A stretch of DNA of 64,000 nucleotides from Heterocephalus glaber (taxonomy: Eukaryota; Chordata; Mammalia; Rodentia; Bathyergidae), in NCBI RefSeq assembly GCF_000247695.1, contig NW_004624734.1, positions 8,290,277-8,354,276 on the forward strand, given 5' to 3'. The first letter of the stretch is position 1. Every line of letters begins with the position of its first letter. Shown here piece by piece: positions 10,510 to 23,018 of this stretch. The notes under the pieces were generated by a model. The model ran no database searches and was not told where the DNA came from. It worked only from the letters and a program-made list of their open reading frames with translations. The translations under genes and the position numbers were made by a program.

Positions 10510-11635
10510 CCCTAGGGCCTCAGTTCACCTTCCCTTCTTTTGAGTATCCACTTCTGGAGCTCAGCTTAGGGCTCCCTATCTGTCAGCCACCTGTGTCAGA
10601 GCATCAGAAAGCCCACCCACCCCTTTGCTTCATTGTTGTCTATTGACCAGCTAAGCACATTTCAGGAGCCCATTATGGCTACCATATGCCACATTTTGGG
10701 AAGAGAAGAGTTCAAAGGCCAAATTCCCAATTCCTCTTCTGAGAGAGTTCTCCTAGAAGAACAAATGGCCTCCACCTTCCTAAAGGCAGGGCCCCATAGT
10801 GACACAAGACCTTCAGATGGATCCCTTGGGGCTGGAAGGCCCTCTGATGCCACAGTGCAGGCAAGGAAGCAGATGGGATGAGCAGACTGCTAACGTTTTC
10901 TGTTGTTCATAAATACATGAAACAAAGCTGCACACACTTTCCCCAGAAGATGGGCTACATGTTGCTAGGAGAAACAAGATTGCATAATATCTGTAAATTT
11001 TCCCCTAAGAGACTGTCCAGAGGAGAGCTTCTTTGCTTTTTCACTCCTATTAGAGAATAATGAGGAAGCTTCCACAGTGAGATCAGAGTCAGGATTGGAT
11101 GTCTCTGGGAGAAGACCTTAGATTTTATTACAAATCAGCACACTTCCCTGTCTGGGGCAGGAGCCCTCCAGGTATGCAGAGACAGCATCAAAGCCTGAGC
11201 ATTCACCTCTCATCTGTCCCAAATCACCAAGCAGGCAGCCACTCCAAGTCCTTTCAGACAATGGAAATACTCACCTCTCAGCCCCTGGCAAGAAGTAGTA
11301 GGGTAAGGGAAGATTCTAAGCACTGTAGTCAATAAAAAGTAAAAGGACAGTGTTCTTGCTACTGTCTCATTGAGACTAAAGAAATCAAAGATCCAGCACG
11401 AAGAGGTGAGTCAAGCCTAATTCTGGAAAGATGCAGATTGGTCTTTTATCTCCCCTGTCTCTAAACGTCCTCTTTCTCTACACCAGGAAGGGGCCATTTG
11501 TACTGTGAAAGGGCAAAGGCACAGACTGATCCAGCCATCCTTGCAGACCAGCCACACATGGAAGCTTCTGAAGTGTCTACCTAACCTCAGGGGTGCACAG
11601 CTAGGAGAGACTGGCTTACAGCTCTTCCTCACCAG
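10510..11635. other. Intergenic, nothing recognised
   Basis: Unique sequence without recognised repeats, RNA genes or splice-flanked open frames. Confidence 0.35.
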
Positions 11636-11639
11636 CACA

Positions 11640-11770
11640 CAAGGTTCAGAAACACTGAGGATTGGGCCAAGGTCAGCGGCCCATCAGTGGTAGAATGGGG
11701 TTCGGAATGCAGGTTTTTGGGTCCCAAATCTCACCTCCCTCTCTGAGTGACTTCCTGGTCTCCAGGAAAT
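11640..11770 (-). repeat. MIR fragment
   Basis: 'gggccaaggtcagcggccca' followed by 'cagtggtagaatggggttcg' follows the antisense MIR order. Confidence 0.5.
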
Positions 11771-12112
11771 GGGAGTGTCCTTGATGAGGAGTGAAAGACA
11801 GGCTTTCTATGCACAGTAGTTGTTCAAACACTCATGGACAATGGAATTATCCACTGACTTTTATGCAGAAGAAGGTGATGGGTAAGATCTTGGGCAGCAA
11901 AGCCAACATCAAACCAGAATCCCTCTTGAAGCTGAGTTCACATAGCTCTTTAATACTGGGGCTGCCTCAGAACCTCAGGACCTTCCTTTTCTTATGAGTT
12001 TAATAATTCTTGCCTCTCACTGGTAGGTGCATTACATTATTTGTAATATTATTTGGGGGGAAGTGAGGGTGATATGCTTCTATTTATTCTTAAAAATAGT
12101 AATTAAAGAGAC

Positions 12113-12132
12113 TATATATATATATATATATG
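12113..12132. repeat. (TA)n microsatellite
   Basis: A run of TA dinucleotides at the left flank of the B1/MaLR cluster. Confidence 0.9.
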
Positions 12133-12279
12133 TTTAATTTTTCTACTAATGAATAATAGTGTCACTGGGAACTGGGTCCTCACATTGTGGAGAACTGGTG
12201 ACACTCCTCGGTTCTTGTATCTTCAATGAAATAAACAGCAGTAGCAAGCGTGGCAGAAGCCTTCTTCTATATTTTTTTC

Positions 12280-12427
12280 TGTTGTTTGTTTTTTGAGACA
12301 AGATCTCACTATGTAATCCAGGGTGGCCTTGAACTCACTATGTAGCACAAGCTAGCCTCTCCCCAGCAATCCTCCTGCCTCAGCCTCTTGAGTGCTGGGC
12401 TTACAGGTGTGCACGACCATGCCTGGC
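12280..12427 (-). mobile_element. B1 SINE (antisense)
   Basis: Its marks are an oligo-T start, 'tggccttgaactcactatgt' and 'gcctcagcctcttgagtgct', ending in 'catgcctggct'. This is a rodent 7SL-derived B1. It lies at the outer edge of the truncated left MaLR LTR. Confidence 0.85.
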
Positions 12428-12615
12428 TCTTTCTGTCCCTTATATTCCATCCAGGCCACCCACCCATAGGCAAGTAGCCTAGGGCAAGTAGCACTCACAC
12501 CCAGGGAGGGGACACCCTTAATCCAAGCATCACACCCTAGATCCAGCCACCTCCAAAAAGCCCCACCTATGACCACATGAGGCTTTGGAGAGACATCCAT
12601 ATATAAACTGTAATA
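12428..12615 (-). mobile_element. Left (3') LTR of MaLR provirus, truncated
   Basis: The stretch 12505-12612 is closely similar to 14400-14498 (both run through 'ccccacc', a 'catgaggctttg' block and 'gagacatc'/'gggacatc'). It is therefore the 5' part of the same LTR, reading on the minus strand. The rest of this LTR is lost or displaced by the B1. Confidence 0.65.
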
Positions 12616-14029
12616 TTCTATCCCTGATCCCAGAAAATTTATATGCTTCCCTTTACACAAAAAGCACTCCATCCATCTCTAAGAGTTGCCAAAGTCCTAA
12701 CAGTTTTAGCGTTGGTGAAAAGTCCATGTCCGAAGTCTCCTCTAAGACTTAAGGCAAGCTCTTAGCTGCAAGCCCCTGTACAAATGAAATGAAAGTTAAA
12801 CACTTCCAACATTCAATGGCACAAGGTAAACATTATCATTCCAAAAGCCACAAATGGAATAGAAAGGAACGGGACCAAAGCAAAACCAAAGCCCAGCAAG
12901 GCAAGTATTAAATCCCATAGTTCCATGTCCAGCACCTGGGGAAGATGTGGCAAGATGTGAGTATGAGAGGGCTTAAGTACCTCCACTGCTATGGCATGTC
13001 AGTGGTTGTAGTGGTTTTCTCTTGGACTGGCTTTGCTCTCTTCTTGCAGCTTTCTTCAAACAATCCATGTTCCTGGCTTCTTCAACCTTCTTGGGTCCCC
13101 ACTGCACTTTCAGCTTCACCCACTGCCCTCTCAGGAGCACACTGTCTGGCCTCCCAGACCTTCTTCTGAAATCTGGGTGGAAGCCTTCCTGACCTCACAA
13201 CTCTTGCATTCTGCATGCACCTAAAACCATCACCATGTGGATGACACTAAGGTCTGAAGCCAGCCGGTGCAGTCGCCAGGCTTCCTTCTCGCTTGGCTAT
13301 AGGGATTGAGTGCGTAGAATACTGAGCACTATGAACCCAATCTGAGGAACAAATTCTCTAGGCTTCCACCATTCTGAGACATAATGCACTGGGGCTCTCT
13401 TCTCAAAGCAAAGTCTTTCACCTTTGCAAGTTTGACGCTGCTGTGTCTTGTGATGTCTCCAGTCTGTCTTTTCTACTGTCGTGTTCCTTTTCTGCAACCA
13501 AGTTCTCCTCTGCTCCATCTTTGTAGGCCATAACTTTACTGGAGCTTCCTTTCTTGCCAAACTCAAAACATTTTAAATCATTCTTCTGGGTGTTTTGCTC
13601 TTGATTCTCAACATAGATTTGTGTAAAAGCCCCAAACAGTAGCCATGCCACTGCTTCAACATTAGACAGTCTTGAAATTTTCCTGCAAAATTAATTAGTC
13701 TGCTGCCCTTAACCTCAGTCTCAGGCAAAATCTCTGGACACCAGAAAAATGCAGAGAAACTTTCTGCCAAAGCAAAACACATACACATGGTCTGGAGTCC
13801 ATTGTAGTCTTTCTTCCCTGGTCTTTACTAGCAGCATTTCTGTCAGCATTCTGTTCTTCTGAACTCTGACCAGAATCTTCTGTCAAGTACATCTAAATGC
13901 ATCTTGGGGCTGCTTCTTCAGCCAGCATCTCCAAACCTTTCCAAACTCTTCCCACAAGCCAGTTCCAAAGGCTCCTAATCCACATGGCCAGGTAATGCCA
14001 CAGCAACAACCCTACTCCTCGTACCAAAG
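12616..14029 (-). mobile_element. MaLR internal region (noncoding)
   Basis: This lies between two related LTR ends and is collinear with 60481-60850 and 63080-64000 (for example 'cttccaacattcaatggcac' here and 'ttccaacatacaatggcaca' there). ERVL-MaLR elements carry no intact retroviral genes, and no frame of retroviral character is seen here. Confidence 0.65.
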
Positions 14030-14498
14030 TCTTTCTTAGTTACTTTCTTGTTGCTGCGACAAAATACCCAACACCCAAAGTTAAAGGAGAAAAAGTTTAT
14101 TTTGGCTCAGTTTGTAGAGGTTTCAGTCCATAGTTGACTGGCTCCAAGGCAGGGTGGCATGGCAGGGGGCCATTACAGAGAGAAAGAGTTCATGGTAGGC
14201 AGAAGGCAGCAAAACAGCAAAGTAGCAAGCAAGAGTAGAAGCACCAGAAAGCAAACAGGTAGAAGCCTCTCCCTTTTATCTCTTCCAGGCTGCCTACATT
14301 TTGGGTAGTGCCACCCACACCCAGGGTTGGCCTTACTTCTAGGCACACCCAGAACTATGCTTAACCAATCAGTAGACTAACTTAGTCATCATGCACTCTT
14401 AATCCCAGCATTACACACCCTAGAACCAGCAGCATCTGAAAAGCCCCACCAGGAGTGCATGAGGCTTTGAAGGGACATCTACATACAAGCCACAACAG
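14030..14498 (-). mobile_element. Right (5') LTR of MaLR provirus
   Basis: It begins 'ttagttactttcttgttgct', continues with 'tttattttggctcag' and ends near 'aagccacaaca'. It shares its pattern with the LTRs at 3262 and 60125. It is about 470 bp. Confidence 0.7.
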
Positions 14499-14514
14499 CA
14501 TTCAGTAAATTTTC

Positions 14515-15345
14515 TATCAAATCTCACCTCCCTTTTTGAGTTGAAACTGACAAGTTGATTCTGAAATATGTGTGGAAATTCAAAGTACATATGATAGCCA
14601 AAGCAATTTTTAAAAAGAACAAAATCTGAAGATTTACACAAATAAATTCCAAGACTCACTTTAAAGTTACAATGAACAAGATGTTGTGATCTTAGTGTGC
14701 AGAGAGACAGAGAGAACCATAGAATAGAGTAGGTGATGCATAAATATACTCATTCCTAATAAGCCAATTGATTTTGACAACGGTACCAATGCAGCTTACT
14801 GGAGAAAGGAAAGTCTTTTCAACAAGTAATTTTCAAACAATTGAGCATCTCCATTGAGAAAAAAATTGAACCTCAGTAATTTACTCTATATATACAAAAT
14901 ATATACACTATATATACAAAATTAATTTGAGGTGGACCAAAGACCAAGGTCAAAGATAAATCTATAAAACTTCTATAAGAAGACACAAGGAATATCCACC
15001 CAGGCATGGAATAAGAAAAGATTTCTTCAATAGAACACAAAAATTACTCATTATAGAACAATAGGTTGATAAATTGGACATCATTAAATTTAGAAATTTT
15101 ACTCATCAAAAGACACCATTAAAAAATGAATACTCAAGTCATGGACTGGAAGAAAATATTCATTCTACATTTATCTGAAGACTTGTAATCAGAATATATA
15201 AAGATCTAATACATTTTAGGAATAAAAAGATAGACAAGTCAATTTTTTAATTGAGCAAAAGACTTGAAAAAATATTTCATGAAGGAAGACATACAAATGA
15301 TCACTAATCCAAGGAAACCATCATGCATCATCAGGGGAATGCCAG
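14515..15345 (+). mobile_element. L1M ORF2 3' part and 3' UTR (sense, dead)
   Basis: The order is typical of the 3' part of old L1 ORF2: 'acaatgaacaagatgttgtg', 'caattgattttgacaacggt', 'ggaccaaagaccaaggtcaa', 'catcaaaagacaccattaa', then the 'gacatacaaatgatcactaa' block. Many stops and frameshifts are present. Confidence 0.75.
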
Positions 15346-16350
15346 CTACACACCCACATCTTGGCTAAAGTTTTTCCATCTTATTTGTGTCTTGTAAGGC
15401 TCCACAAAAATTTTTCTTATCTCTTTAAGGTGTCACCTATAGCACAAGACTGTTTTGTAATGCAGTGTGTGAGTCTTCTCATTACACCCAGTCTTTTTAA
15501 AAAGAAAAATCCAAGTTGTCATATGTATTAAAAATCATCCAACTATGAGATACTAGAAAATTAGGAGAATCAGACATTTTCCAGACAAGCCTCTTTCTTG
15601 TATATTCCAACGTATTTCTCCTGCATTAAGCATATACTCCTGGTGCTGGGATCCATAGATAATGTTCTCACTTGAACCAATCTCTGGCCTTGCATTTGAG
15701 TCAGTTAAATGAGTGGCAATTTTCCTTGGAGCTTTTCCTGCTGAAAACAGCTTAGCTATATATGAAGGAACTGTGAAGGACATAAATATATTTCACAGAA
15801 CTCAAAATAAATAAACATGTTCCTAACTCAATATCCTTGTAGCAGGTGAGAAAAAATGCTCATAGATTCTACAGTGCCACCTGATACAAACAACTGTGGA
15901 TAGAAGGGAAATTAGATTGGAAAAAGACAGCAGGATTAATCAACCGTGGGTAAAATATTTTACTTTTGCAACAGCTGACCCTGTGCACATGTTCCCAGAG
16001 CTCTGCCTAGTGCCCCATGAAGGCCTGTTCAGCAGGAGTGCCTGTTAGTTCACAGCGAATCTGCTAATGGATCTTGTATCAGACACTCAGATCTTTTTTG
16101 CAAAAACAGGACTCTCTACTGCATGGTGCTCTTCATCTGCTTGATGGATTCCAGCAAGATCTGCCATCTTCCAGATCCCACCTCCCAGAACACCCCCCTT
16201 ACTTTCGATTAGCTCACGGATGAGTGAATCAGAATAACCTCCCACACGGCCAGAGTTGAATGGCCCAGGTTAATCACCCATCCAGCTGACTATTAGAACT
16301 GAAGAGTAGTAAGAGTATCGACCTCTTGAATGGCAAAGCTTCGAGATACT
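15346..16350. other. Intergenic, nothing recognised
   Basis: AT-rich unique sequence. No gene or clear repeat was recognised. Confidence 0.35.
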
Positions 16351-16356
16351 TGCAGG

Positions 16357-16388
<32 letters not shown>

Positions 16389-16389
16389 C
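16357..16389. repeat. (CAT)n microsatellite
   Basis: Eleven near-perfect CAT/ATC units. One reading frame gives a serine run, which is an artefact of the repeat. Confidence 0.95.
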
Positions 16390-16394
16390 AGCTA

Positions 16395-16600
16395 CAATTA
16401 ACTGAATGCTTAAGAGCATTTGCAATGCCTTATGAGGCAGATTCTGATATTATTCATGCTTTACAGGTGGGGAACACTGCGGCTCAGAGAGGTCAACACA
16501 CCTGCTAGTGGAACAGAGCTAATGAGTAGAAGGACTTCAGTTTTAAGGCAGGAAGTTCTTCTATGCTTCACTGCTAGTCTACATTGCATCATGTGCTTCC
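16395..16600 (-). repeat. MIR SINE
   Basis: 'ttacaggtggggaacactgc' and 'ggctcagagaggtcaacaca' are the antisense MIR core. It is one of the better preserved copies. Confidence 0.8.
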
Positions 16601-17039
16601 TGTCTGGGAGGGAAAGCTGGTCTGAGGGAGTGGAGCCTACACTCAACAGGACACAGAGAGAGCAGGAGTCTCCAAGGACTAGATACTAGGTGCATCACTT
16701 CCTTTCCTGGGCTCTGGTCCTAGGAGTTTAAAAAAAAGAGTTTGTATTATATTATTTGCAATCAAAAGCCCAACCTAAGACCCACATAGAATCTCTTCTC
16801 ACACTCTCCCAGGGTCTGTGTACAACAGGATGGGGAGAATGGAGAGGTATGAACCTACGGTATTCTGAGACGCTGAGAACCCAAACTCTACACATCTGAC
16901 TAGAAAAGGCTGATTTTCATTTTGCTTGATATCCTGCAGACTTATGTCAGCATCCAAGACCCTCATGTCTGGCATGCATGAATCCATGGGTTAAAAGACA
17001 ATTATAGCTAGGATACTTTCGGCATTCCTAGCCACTCCT

Positions 17040-17120
17040 TGCATTTACAACCCGGGGAAATGGGCTCAGGCCGAGAAAGTGACGAGCCCAAAGGACCACC
17101 AGATGAGAACCGCCCTCCTC
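17040..17120 (-). repeat. MIR fragment
   Basis: 'ggggaaatgggctcaggccg' with 'aagtgacgagcccaaagg' fits the antisense MIR core. Confidence 0.5.
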
Positions 17121-17629
17121 TCTAATGACCCAGGAGGAAGGTGGCAGGCACTGATCCGAATGTGTGGGCTGAGGGCTGGTTACCACTGTAGAGGACACGA
17201 CTGCCAGCCGGGAGGAAACACCCGTAACCCATTTTCCTGATGTTACTTAGAAGTATGGCACAACTGCCTGCCAAGTAACATGATGTGTTTGTTTTCTCTG
17301 TTAACAGCTGGCCACTAGGTTTTATGCCCTGGGAACACTTGCCCAAGTGGAGAGTTTGAGTTGGCTTTGTGAGTCTGGCATGCAGGTTGTCAGATACATA
17401 AGGACACATATTTGCTGCAGAGCCCAGATCTGTGCAAACTCCTCCAAATGTCCATCCATAGTCTATAATTCCACATTTTTGCCACAGCCTACCCGACAGG
17501 ACTGTGTAACTTGTCCAGGTACAATGTGGATGGAGCTGGGTATTCAGTGCACTCCAGGGAGGGCTAGGACAAAGCCAGTTGAGTTGAGTTCAAGGGCAGG
17601 AGGAAGGGGTCACAACTTATCAGGGATGA

Positions 17630-17830
17630 AGAGCAAGACCCCAGTGTTCAACTCTCCAGGTTCAAAGCCTATCTACTGCTTACTAACAAGAAGCTCTTGG
17701 TGAGTTACGTAACCTCCTTGTGATTTAATTATCTTCCTTGTGAAATGGGAGTGCTAACAATAGGGCCTGTGACACAGGCATGTTACGAGAAGTAAATGAG
17801 TTTGCCCCCACGTGAACCAGAGCAGTGATT
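17630..17830 (+). repeat. MIR SINE
   Basis: 'ggttcaaagcctatctactg', then 'tacgtaacctccttgtgatt' and 'ttgtgaaatgggagtgctaa' give the sense MIR order. Confidence 0.7.
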
Positions 17831-19820
17831 CACTCTGAGGATCAGAGATCACCACGGCCCTGTCCAAAAGCCTGCTGCATTTCGCATCCTTCACACCTTG
17901 TGAGGAGCCTCCAGAGTCCTATTGCAGAGAAGGTGGAGACCTGAGGATGAGGGTCGCCTGCTCTGGACCTCATAAACATCTCAGATCTCCACCACATACT
18001 CTAGTCCTTTCTAAGCTGCAGTGCTCTCTTTCTGACTTCCCCTGTAAGCTACACAAGAAATACACAGTGGGATATCTCACAGCTTTGGCCGAGGCCCCCA
18101 GACAGAAAAGATGCTGCATCTCACAGTGGGAGTCGGGACAGGCTATGCCTATGCACAGGGTGAGCATGGAGTTTGGGGCGGGTCTGCAGAGAACTTTTCT
18201 TTGGAAAGGACCCAGAGGAGAAGATCCACGACTGCTGACAGCCTGCAGACTCCACTCACAAGGAATGCCCGTCTTCACTTCTAAAGAGGGGCTCTGATAG
18301 ATGACCTAGTGAAATGGGGTGTCCCCCGGGGTGGAAGCAGGTAACACAGAGGACCTAAGGACAAGTCACAAAGGAAGTGGCTGTGTGGGGGATGATGCTC
18401 CCAGTTTGTCAGGACACGGGATACGTGTTTCTTAGGAGCTGCCCAAGTGACCCTGAAATGAGAGAGCAGCCATGTAAACCCATATCCCACCCTGCCCAAG
18501 ATGACCACCTGCACCCTGTGGTGTTGACTGCCACTGAGGTGCCCAGACCCAGCCAGAAGAAGGGGCACACACTCCGGTCTGTGGGCTTGGAGGTCAGAAG
18601 TGTAGTGGGGTGGGATGGAGTCTGAAGAAAAAAATGCCTTCTGAGAGGAAGAGTCAGCTATAGAATCTTCCAGGCTTCTCCTTGGACTTCCAATCAAAGC
18701 ACAGAGCCCAAGTAGGAGTTGGGAGAGGCTGAGGATATTCACAGCCTGTGGGAATCACGTGATCCAGGAGGGGTGGGGCAGGACTATGAGGAGGGGCTGC
18801 TTCCTTCTGTCCATTCCCCATGGAGCCACAGCAATCTTCCTTCCAGGGTGAGAGCTGGTTTAGGTTAGTGGGAGCTAAAGGGGTCATTTCCTGTCTCTCC
18901 TCCTTTCCCCTCCTTTTCCACGCTGTTTGAGCTCTGTGTACCTCAGATGGCACGGAGTCGGCTGATCCCAGATCTGGCTGGGTACAGGAGGATCTGTTTT
19001 GAAGGTCCCGGCAAGTTAAGGGAAACATGACAGAAGAGTGCAGTATCCCAGGGCTAGTAAGATGCCAGGTTGTTAGCCGTTAACCAGAAGGGGCAAGGGA
19101 AGGAACAGCATCCCAAATCCAGATACAGTCCCTGTAAGAGAAGGTTGGTAGACAAGCAGCATGGGGACTCAGCCAGTCCCCAGAAAAATGGCAGGGAGGG
19201 AGCCAAGGACATGGACACCACACCCTAGTTCTCTCTCCATTGCCACACCCTGCTGGGGCCTCCCAGGGGGCAGGCTAGCCCAAAGGCAGGGGACAGGGAC
19301 ACCTGCTGATGTCCATACAGGTAAGTAAGGGTGCGCAGTGGATGCTGGGCATCAGCAAAGACTCCAGCACATGTGCCTTCTTGTGCCTGGTGCCTCCTGG
19401 CTATCCAGCTGCCTCCTCTAATCTCATCTTGTTAATCTGTAGCAATGGAGAAGCCATAGCCATGATGGGAATTTGTAGAGCCTATCCATGGTGCCATGGT
19501 GCTTCCCACCTCAGGACCTTTGCAAATACTCCTCCTTCACTAGCAGCACATCACCCTCTCCTCTTCCACCTCCACTCCCATCTTTAATCCTTATTGATAG
19601 TAGTGTTTTATATGTTTCCCATGAACAAAAAGGTTACAATTGTTTGGAGGGTGCTCTAAGGCGGAGCAATTTATCACTTAGAATGGGTAAAACGTGGGTA
19701 AATTAATACCCCTGAGTCCTCTGCTCAGACTTTAAACACTGTATCCTCTGAGAAGCCTTTTCAACCCCCAACATCTCTGCAGGGGGGCCCCCTCTGTGCT
19801 GTCCCCGCTGCCTGTGCCAA
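17831..19820. other. Intergenic, nothing recognised with confidence
   Basis: Unique sequence, with a faint L2-like piece at about 19490-19620 ('cacctcaggacctttgcaaa'). Longer open frames overlap on opposite strands and look random. Confidence 0.35.
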
Positions 19821-19824
19821 TGTA

Positions 19825-19985
19825 GAGCTCGGGCTGTGAAACCAGAACAGGCCTGGGATTCAATCTGCCTCTGCCTTTTCCTAATTCTGTGGCCTTGGCC
19901 AAGTTGTTCAGCCTCTCTGTGCCTCAGCTTCCTCTCTGAGATGCACGGGAGGAGTCGCGCAGCCCCCCAAGGATGCTGAGGTAAA
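19825..19985 (+). repeat. MIR SINE
   Basis: 'ggcctgggattcaatctgcc', 'tggccttggccaagttgttc' and 'ctctgtgcctcagcttcctc' give the sense MIR order. Confidence 0.8.
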
Positions 19986-20114
19986 GCCCATTGGATGTTT
20001 TGAGTAGTAGGTCATCGGCGGTGGACAAATGCTAGCCAGATTAATGGTCTCTCTCATGGGAGGGACAGGAGAGATGATGAAACCAGTGATGATGCTGGTC
20101 TTTCCACGGCCCCA

Positions 20115-20365
20115 TCCTTGTGCCTAGAACAGTCCCTGGCACATACGTGGCACTCCGCAGATGAGCATACTGAGAGCTACGGGTCCCCTGCGCCTGCTGT
20201 GCTGGGTGTTTCCAGGAGCCTGGCCCCACTTGGTCCTCACACCGTGAGATCGCTGCTGCTGTTATCCCCATTTAGCAGAGAGAAAAACAAGCTCAGAGGC
20301 GATGAGCAACTCTCCAAAAGTCACACTGCCACCTCTTGGTGGAACCCGGCTCATCACAGGACCTT
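20115..20365 (-). repeat. MIR SINE
   Basis: 'cagtccctggcacatacgtg', 'ttatccccatttagcagaga' and 'caactctccaaaagtcacac' follow the antisense MIR order. Confidence 0.7.
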
Positions 20366-20434
20366 GCTGCTTCCTGTCTCCCCACCGACCCCATCGCGCC
20401 TGGCCCCAGCCCACCCGTGACAGCTGTCTCCCAC

Positions 20435-20725
20435 TGTGTTGGTTTTTCTGCTTCAAAACCATCAGCAATTAAAAATCCTTTGGCCTGGCATTCAAGGCCC
20501 TCTGTGATGGGCCAGCCCCTCTTCCTGACTCTTGTTCCTCCCCAGGTCTCCCTTTCTCTCCCTGTATCCGAGGGTGGCGTGACCGTAGCTCATCAGAACT
20601 TAAGGCTTATCAGGTTCACCCTGTCTGGGTTCAGCTGTAAGATCCCTGTAGCCACACCGACCCTGGCTCCCTTGGACCCCCATGGCACCCAGTGCTCTGC
20701 CTGCTGCGTAGTAGGTGCTTAGTAC
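20435..20725 (+). repeat. L2 LINE 3' fragment
   Basis: 'ggcattcaaggccctctgtg' and the following C-rich block, ending near 'gtagtaggtgcttagtac', match the sense order of an L2 3' region. Confidence 0.55.
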
Positions 20726-21070
20726 AGGTTGACAGAAATCTGCTGCAACCACCGGGCATCAATTGAGTTCCTTTCCCTGCTCATAATTAGCCTTTTGTGG
20801 AAAGTGGAGAGGCAGGAACACCCAGCAGTGTGTGTCCAAAGCCATCTGGGATCCTCTGCTCAGGGCTCATGCAAACATGCAACGTTAGGATACTGCCAAA
20901 CAGGCTCCTCCCCTGCTGAAATTTATTCCATTTAGAGAGCCTCTTCTTCAGAGCATCTGGGAGAGAGTAATCAAATGTGCAGCGTGCTAAATCTTCAAGT
21001 CGCAAAGCTTCTATGGGAAATAATTTGGGAAACCCCTCTTTCTCTGGAGGGAACCTAGTTCCGCTGTCTC
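20726..21070. other. Candidate conserved noncoding element
   Basis: This repeat-free AT-rich block has homeodomain-like cores ('cataattagcc' near 20781, 'ggaaataatttggg' near 21015). No coding signal is seen. Conservation is a guess without alignment. Confidence 0.25.
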
Positions 21071-21254
21071 TGGAGTTAGATATTACAGCGTCTTACCATG
21101 TCAATCATGAAAAATGACAAAGAGACAGGAAGTAAGTCATAGCCAGGCCTCTTGGCATTCCTGGTGCCCAGAGGAGGTAATTCAAAGGCAGATGGGAGGC
21201 AGAGTGGCAATTTTGAGACCCAAAACCTTCCGCAGGGGATAACACTGATAATTA

Positions 21255-21475
21255 TGGGCACGGGTCATGCCCTTGCTGTGCACCAGGCATTGTGCTTTAT
21301 GCTCATTGTCTCATGACAGTGAACAGGAAGTACATGCACCCTGTGAGGAAGGTGATTTCATCTCCCCCATTTCAGAGAAGGAGAAAAGGGGAATGAGATT
21401 GTGCAACCTGACCAAGGTCATAGAACTTATAAAAAACACAGCTAGAATTCCTACTTCATTCTTTTCCCCAGTCTC
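21255..21475 (-). repeat. MIR SINE
   Basis: 'gtgcaccaggcattgtgctt', 'ccccatttcagagaaggaga' and 'acctgaccaaggtcatagaa' follow the antisense MIR order. Confidence 0.8.
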
Positions 21476-22660
21476 TGGTCAGGGTAAGGAATGGTGTCTG
21501 CAGTACACAGGAAACACGAACTCTTGTGGGAGGAACACAACACATTTTAGGTCTTACCCATGTCAGAGTTCATATTTGGTGCTCTTGCTGAGAGGTCTTC
21601 CACGCAGTCATTCCAGGTCCCAGGTGTCTTCTTGCTGGTGGCTTTGGAGTCCTTTGCATCCCCATAGCTTCCTCCATCCAGTGGCAGAAAAGGACTGCAT
21701 CGGGAAGCACTTTGTAAGCCAGCCCCGGAAGAGCCTTAAGTGAAGTGGTGTGCGATCATGGGCAACCACCAGCTCCCCTGAGGGGGAAAAGCCTGATCCG
21801 GGCATTTCCCACCCTGGGTGCAAATGCCCTATAGTTTCACGACCAGCTTGCAAACTTCCTGAACATTTAACGATCAGCCTTCGGAGCCAGGGTGAGCAGG
21901 CTCTGCTGCCTCACATGGGCCACATTCCATGAACTCGGGTGTAGCCACAAGGTCCCACCTAGCAGCAAGGCTGGGGACAGTCAAGTGGAGATGTAACTGG
22001 AAGGAAAAGGAAGCGGGTTCTGGTGATGATATAGCAGCCTCTCCACATCTGGAAGGGTGGACTGGCTCTGGCACCTAATATGTCAGCTTTAGCAGCTTCA
22101 GGACAAAGCCAATGCTTTGGCCCTGCTGGAACTGAGAGAGTTCATTCATCCAAGCTGCCCTGGGGTCCAGAACAGAGGCCCAGCTCCACTGTTCCCTGGG
22201 AGCAAAAAAGAGATGCCAACAGAAGGCAAAGAAGCAGGTCAGGAAGGAAGAAGCAAAGCCCCTTCCCATGGCCATGTCCACCCTTGGAAGGAAGAGGGAG
22301 AGAAGCCATGTTCATGCACTGACTTCCCCCCTCAGCGTTGCCAGCAGAAGACACAGCCTAAGACTATTATGGACACCAAACGAAGTGGTTAAGGAACAAG
22401 GGTGGGGAACGGAAGAGGGGAAGCAGGAGGTCTCAGCCCCACTGAGGAGAACCTACCAGCAAAGGACAGCAGGCTGGAGTCTGCATCCACCAGTTCCTGT
22501 CCCCCATTTGCTATGGAGCTATTAACTCCCTACACTTCCGAGCTCCCTAGCATGTGGGCTGAATGAGCTCTCACAGACTCAATAAAAGGTACAGAAGTAG
22601 GGAGCCAAGGAAAACACTTGAGGTTGGGTGTGGTCAACATCCATGGGGAACTCCTTCCCC
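21476..22660. other. Intergenic, nothing recognised
   Basis: Unique sequence with overlapping chance frames on both strands. Confidence 0.35.
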
Positions 22661-22665
22661 CAACT

Positions 22666-23018
22666 TCAGGGGTATGGCATGGATAGTGCCTCCCAGAACA
22701 ACTGCTGCAAGTAACTTCCAAAAAGGTCATTCATCATTTCCAGAAGAATGTCCAGCCCCTCTTTACCTCTGGGGGAGGTGGGGAAGGTTAAAATCTGCAA
22801 TAAGCCCTTGTCAATGATGGGAGTATCAGAAGTTTGGCTGAAAGGGATCAGAATGTGGTGGATGTTCTCATCAGAGCTCACAGGAAGCTCTTCACCTAGA
22901 ACATCGCCCTCTACACTGTTCACCCTTCCAACACCAGGCCTTCCCAAGTCACTGAAGATATGGTACTGAGTAAGGTAGATGTCAGTTGGGTTCTCTGGTA
23001 CTGAGGTCAAGTAAAGAA
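22666..23018 (-). other. Unrecognised exon-like open frame (minus strand)
   Basis: On the minus strand a pyrimidine-rich run ends in TTTACAG (AG at 23020-23019) and is followed directly by a frame open for 117 codons to a TGA at 22666. A donor-like GAG/GTAAAG at 22766-22761 would bound a 252-nt segment (23018-22767). The predicted protein (…ENPTDIYLTQYHIFSDLG…) is mixed polar and hydrophobic and matches no family I know. There is no ATG near the start of the frame and no partner exon was found. Frames of this length arise by chance here, so I list it only as a curiosity. Confidence 0.15.

Noticed and set aside
12616..14029. Possible retroviral coding sequence between LTRs
   Set aside because: Frames are short and scattered, and MaLR internal regions are normally noncoding.
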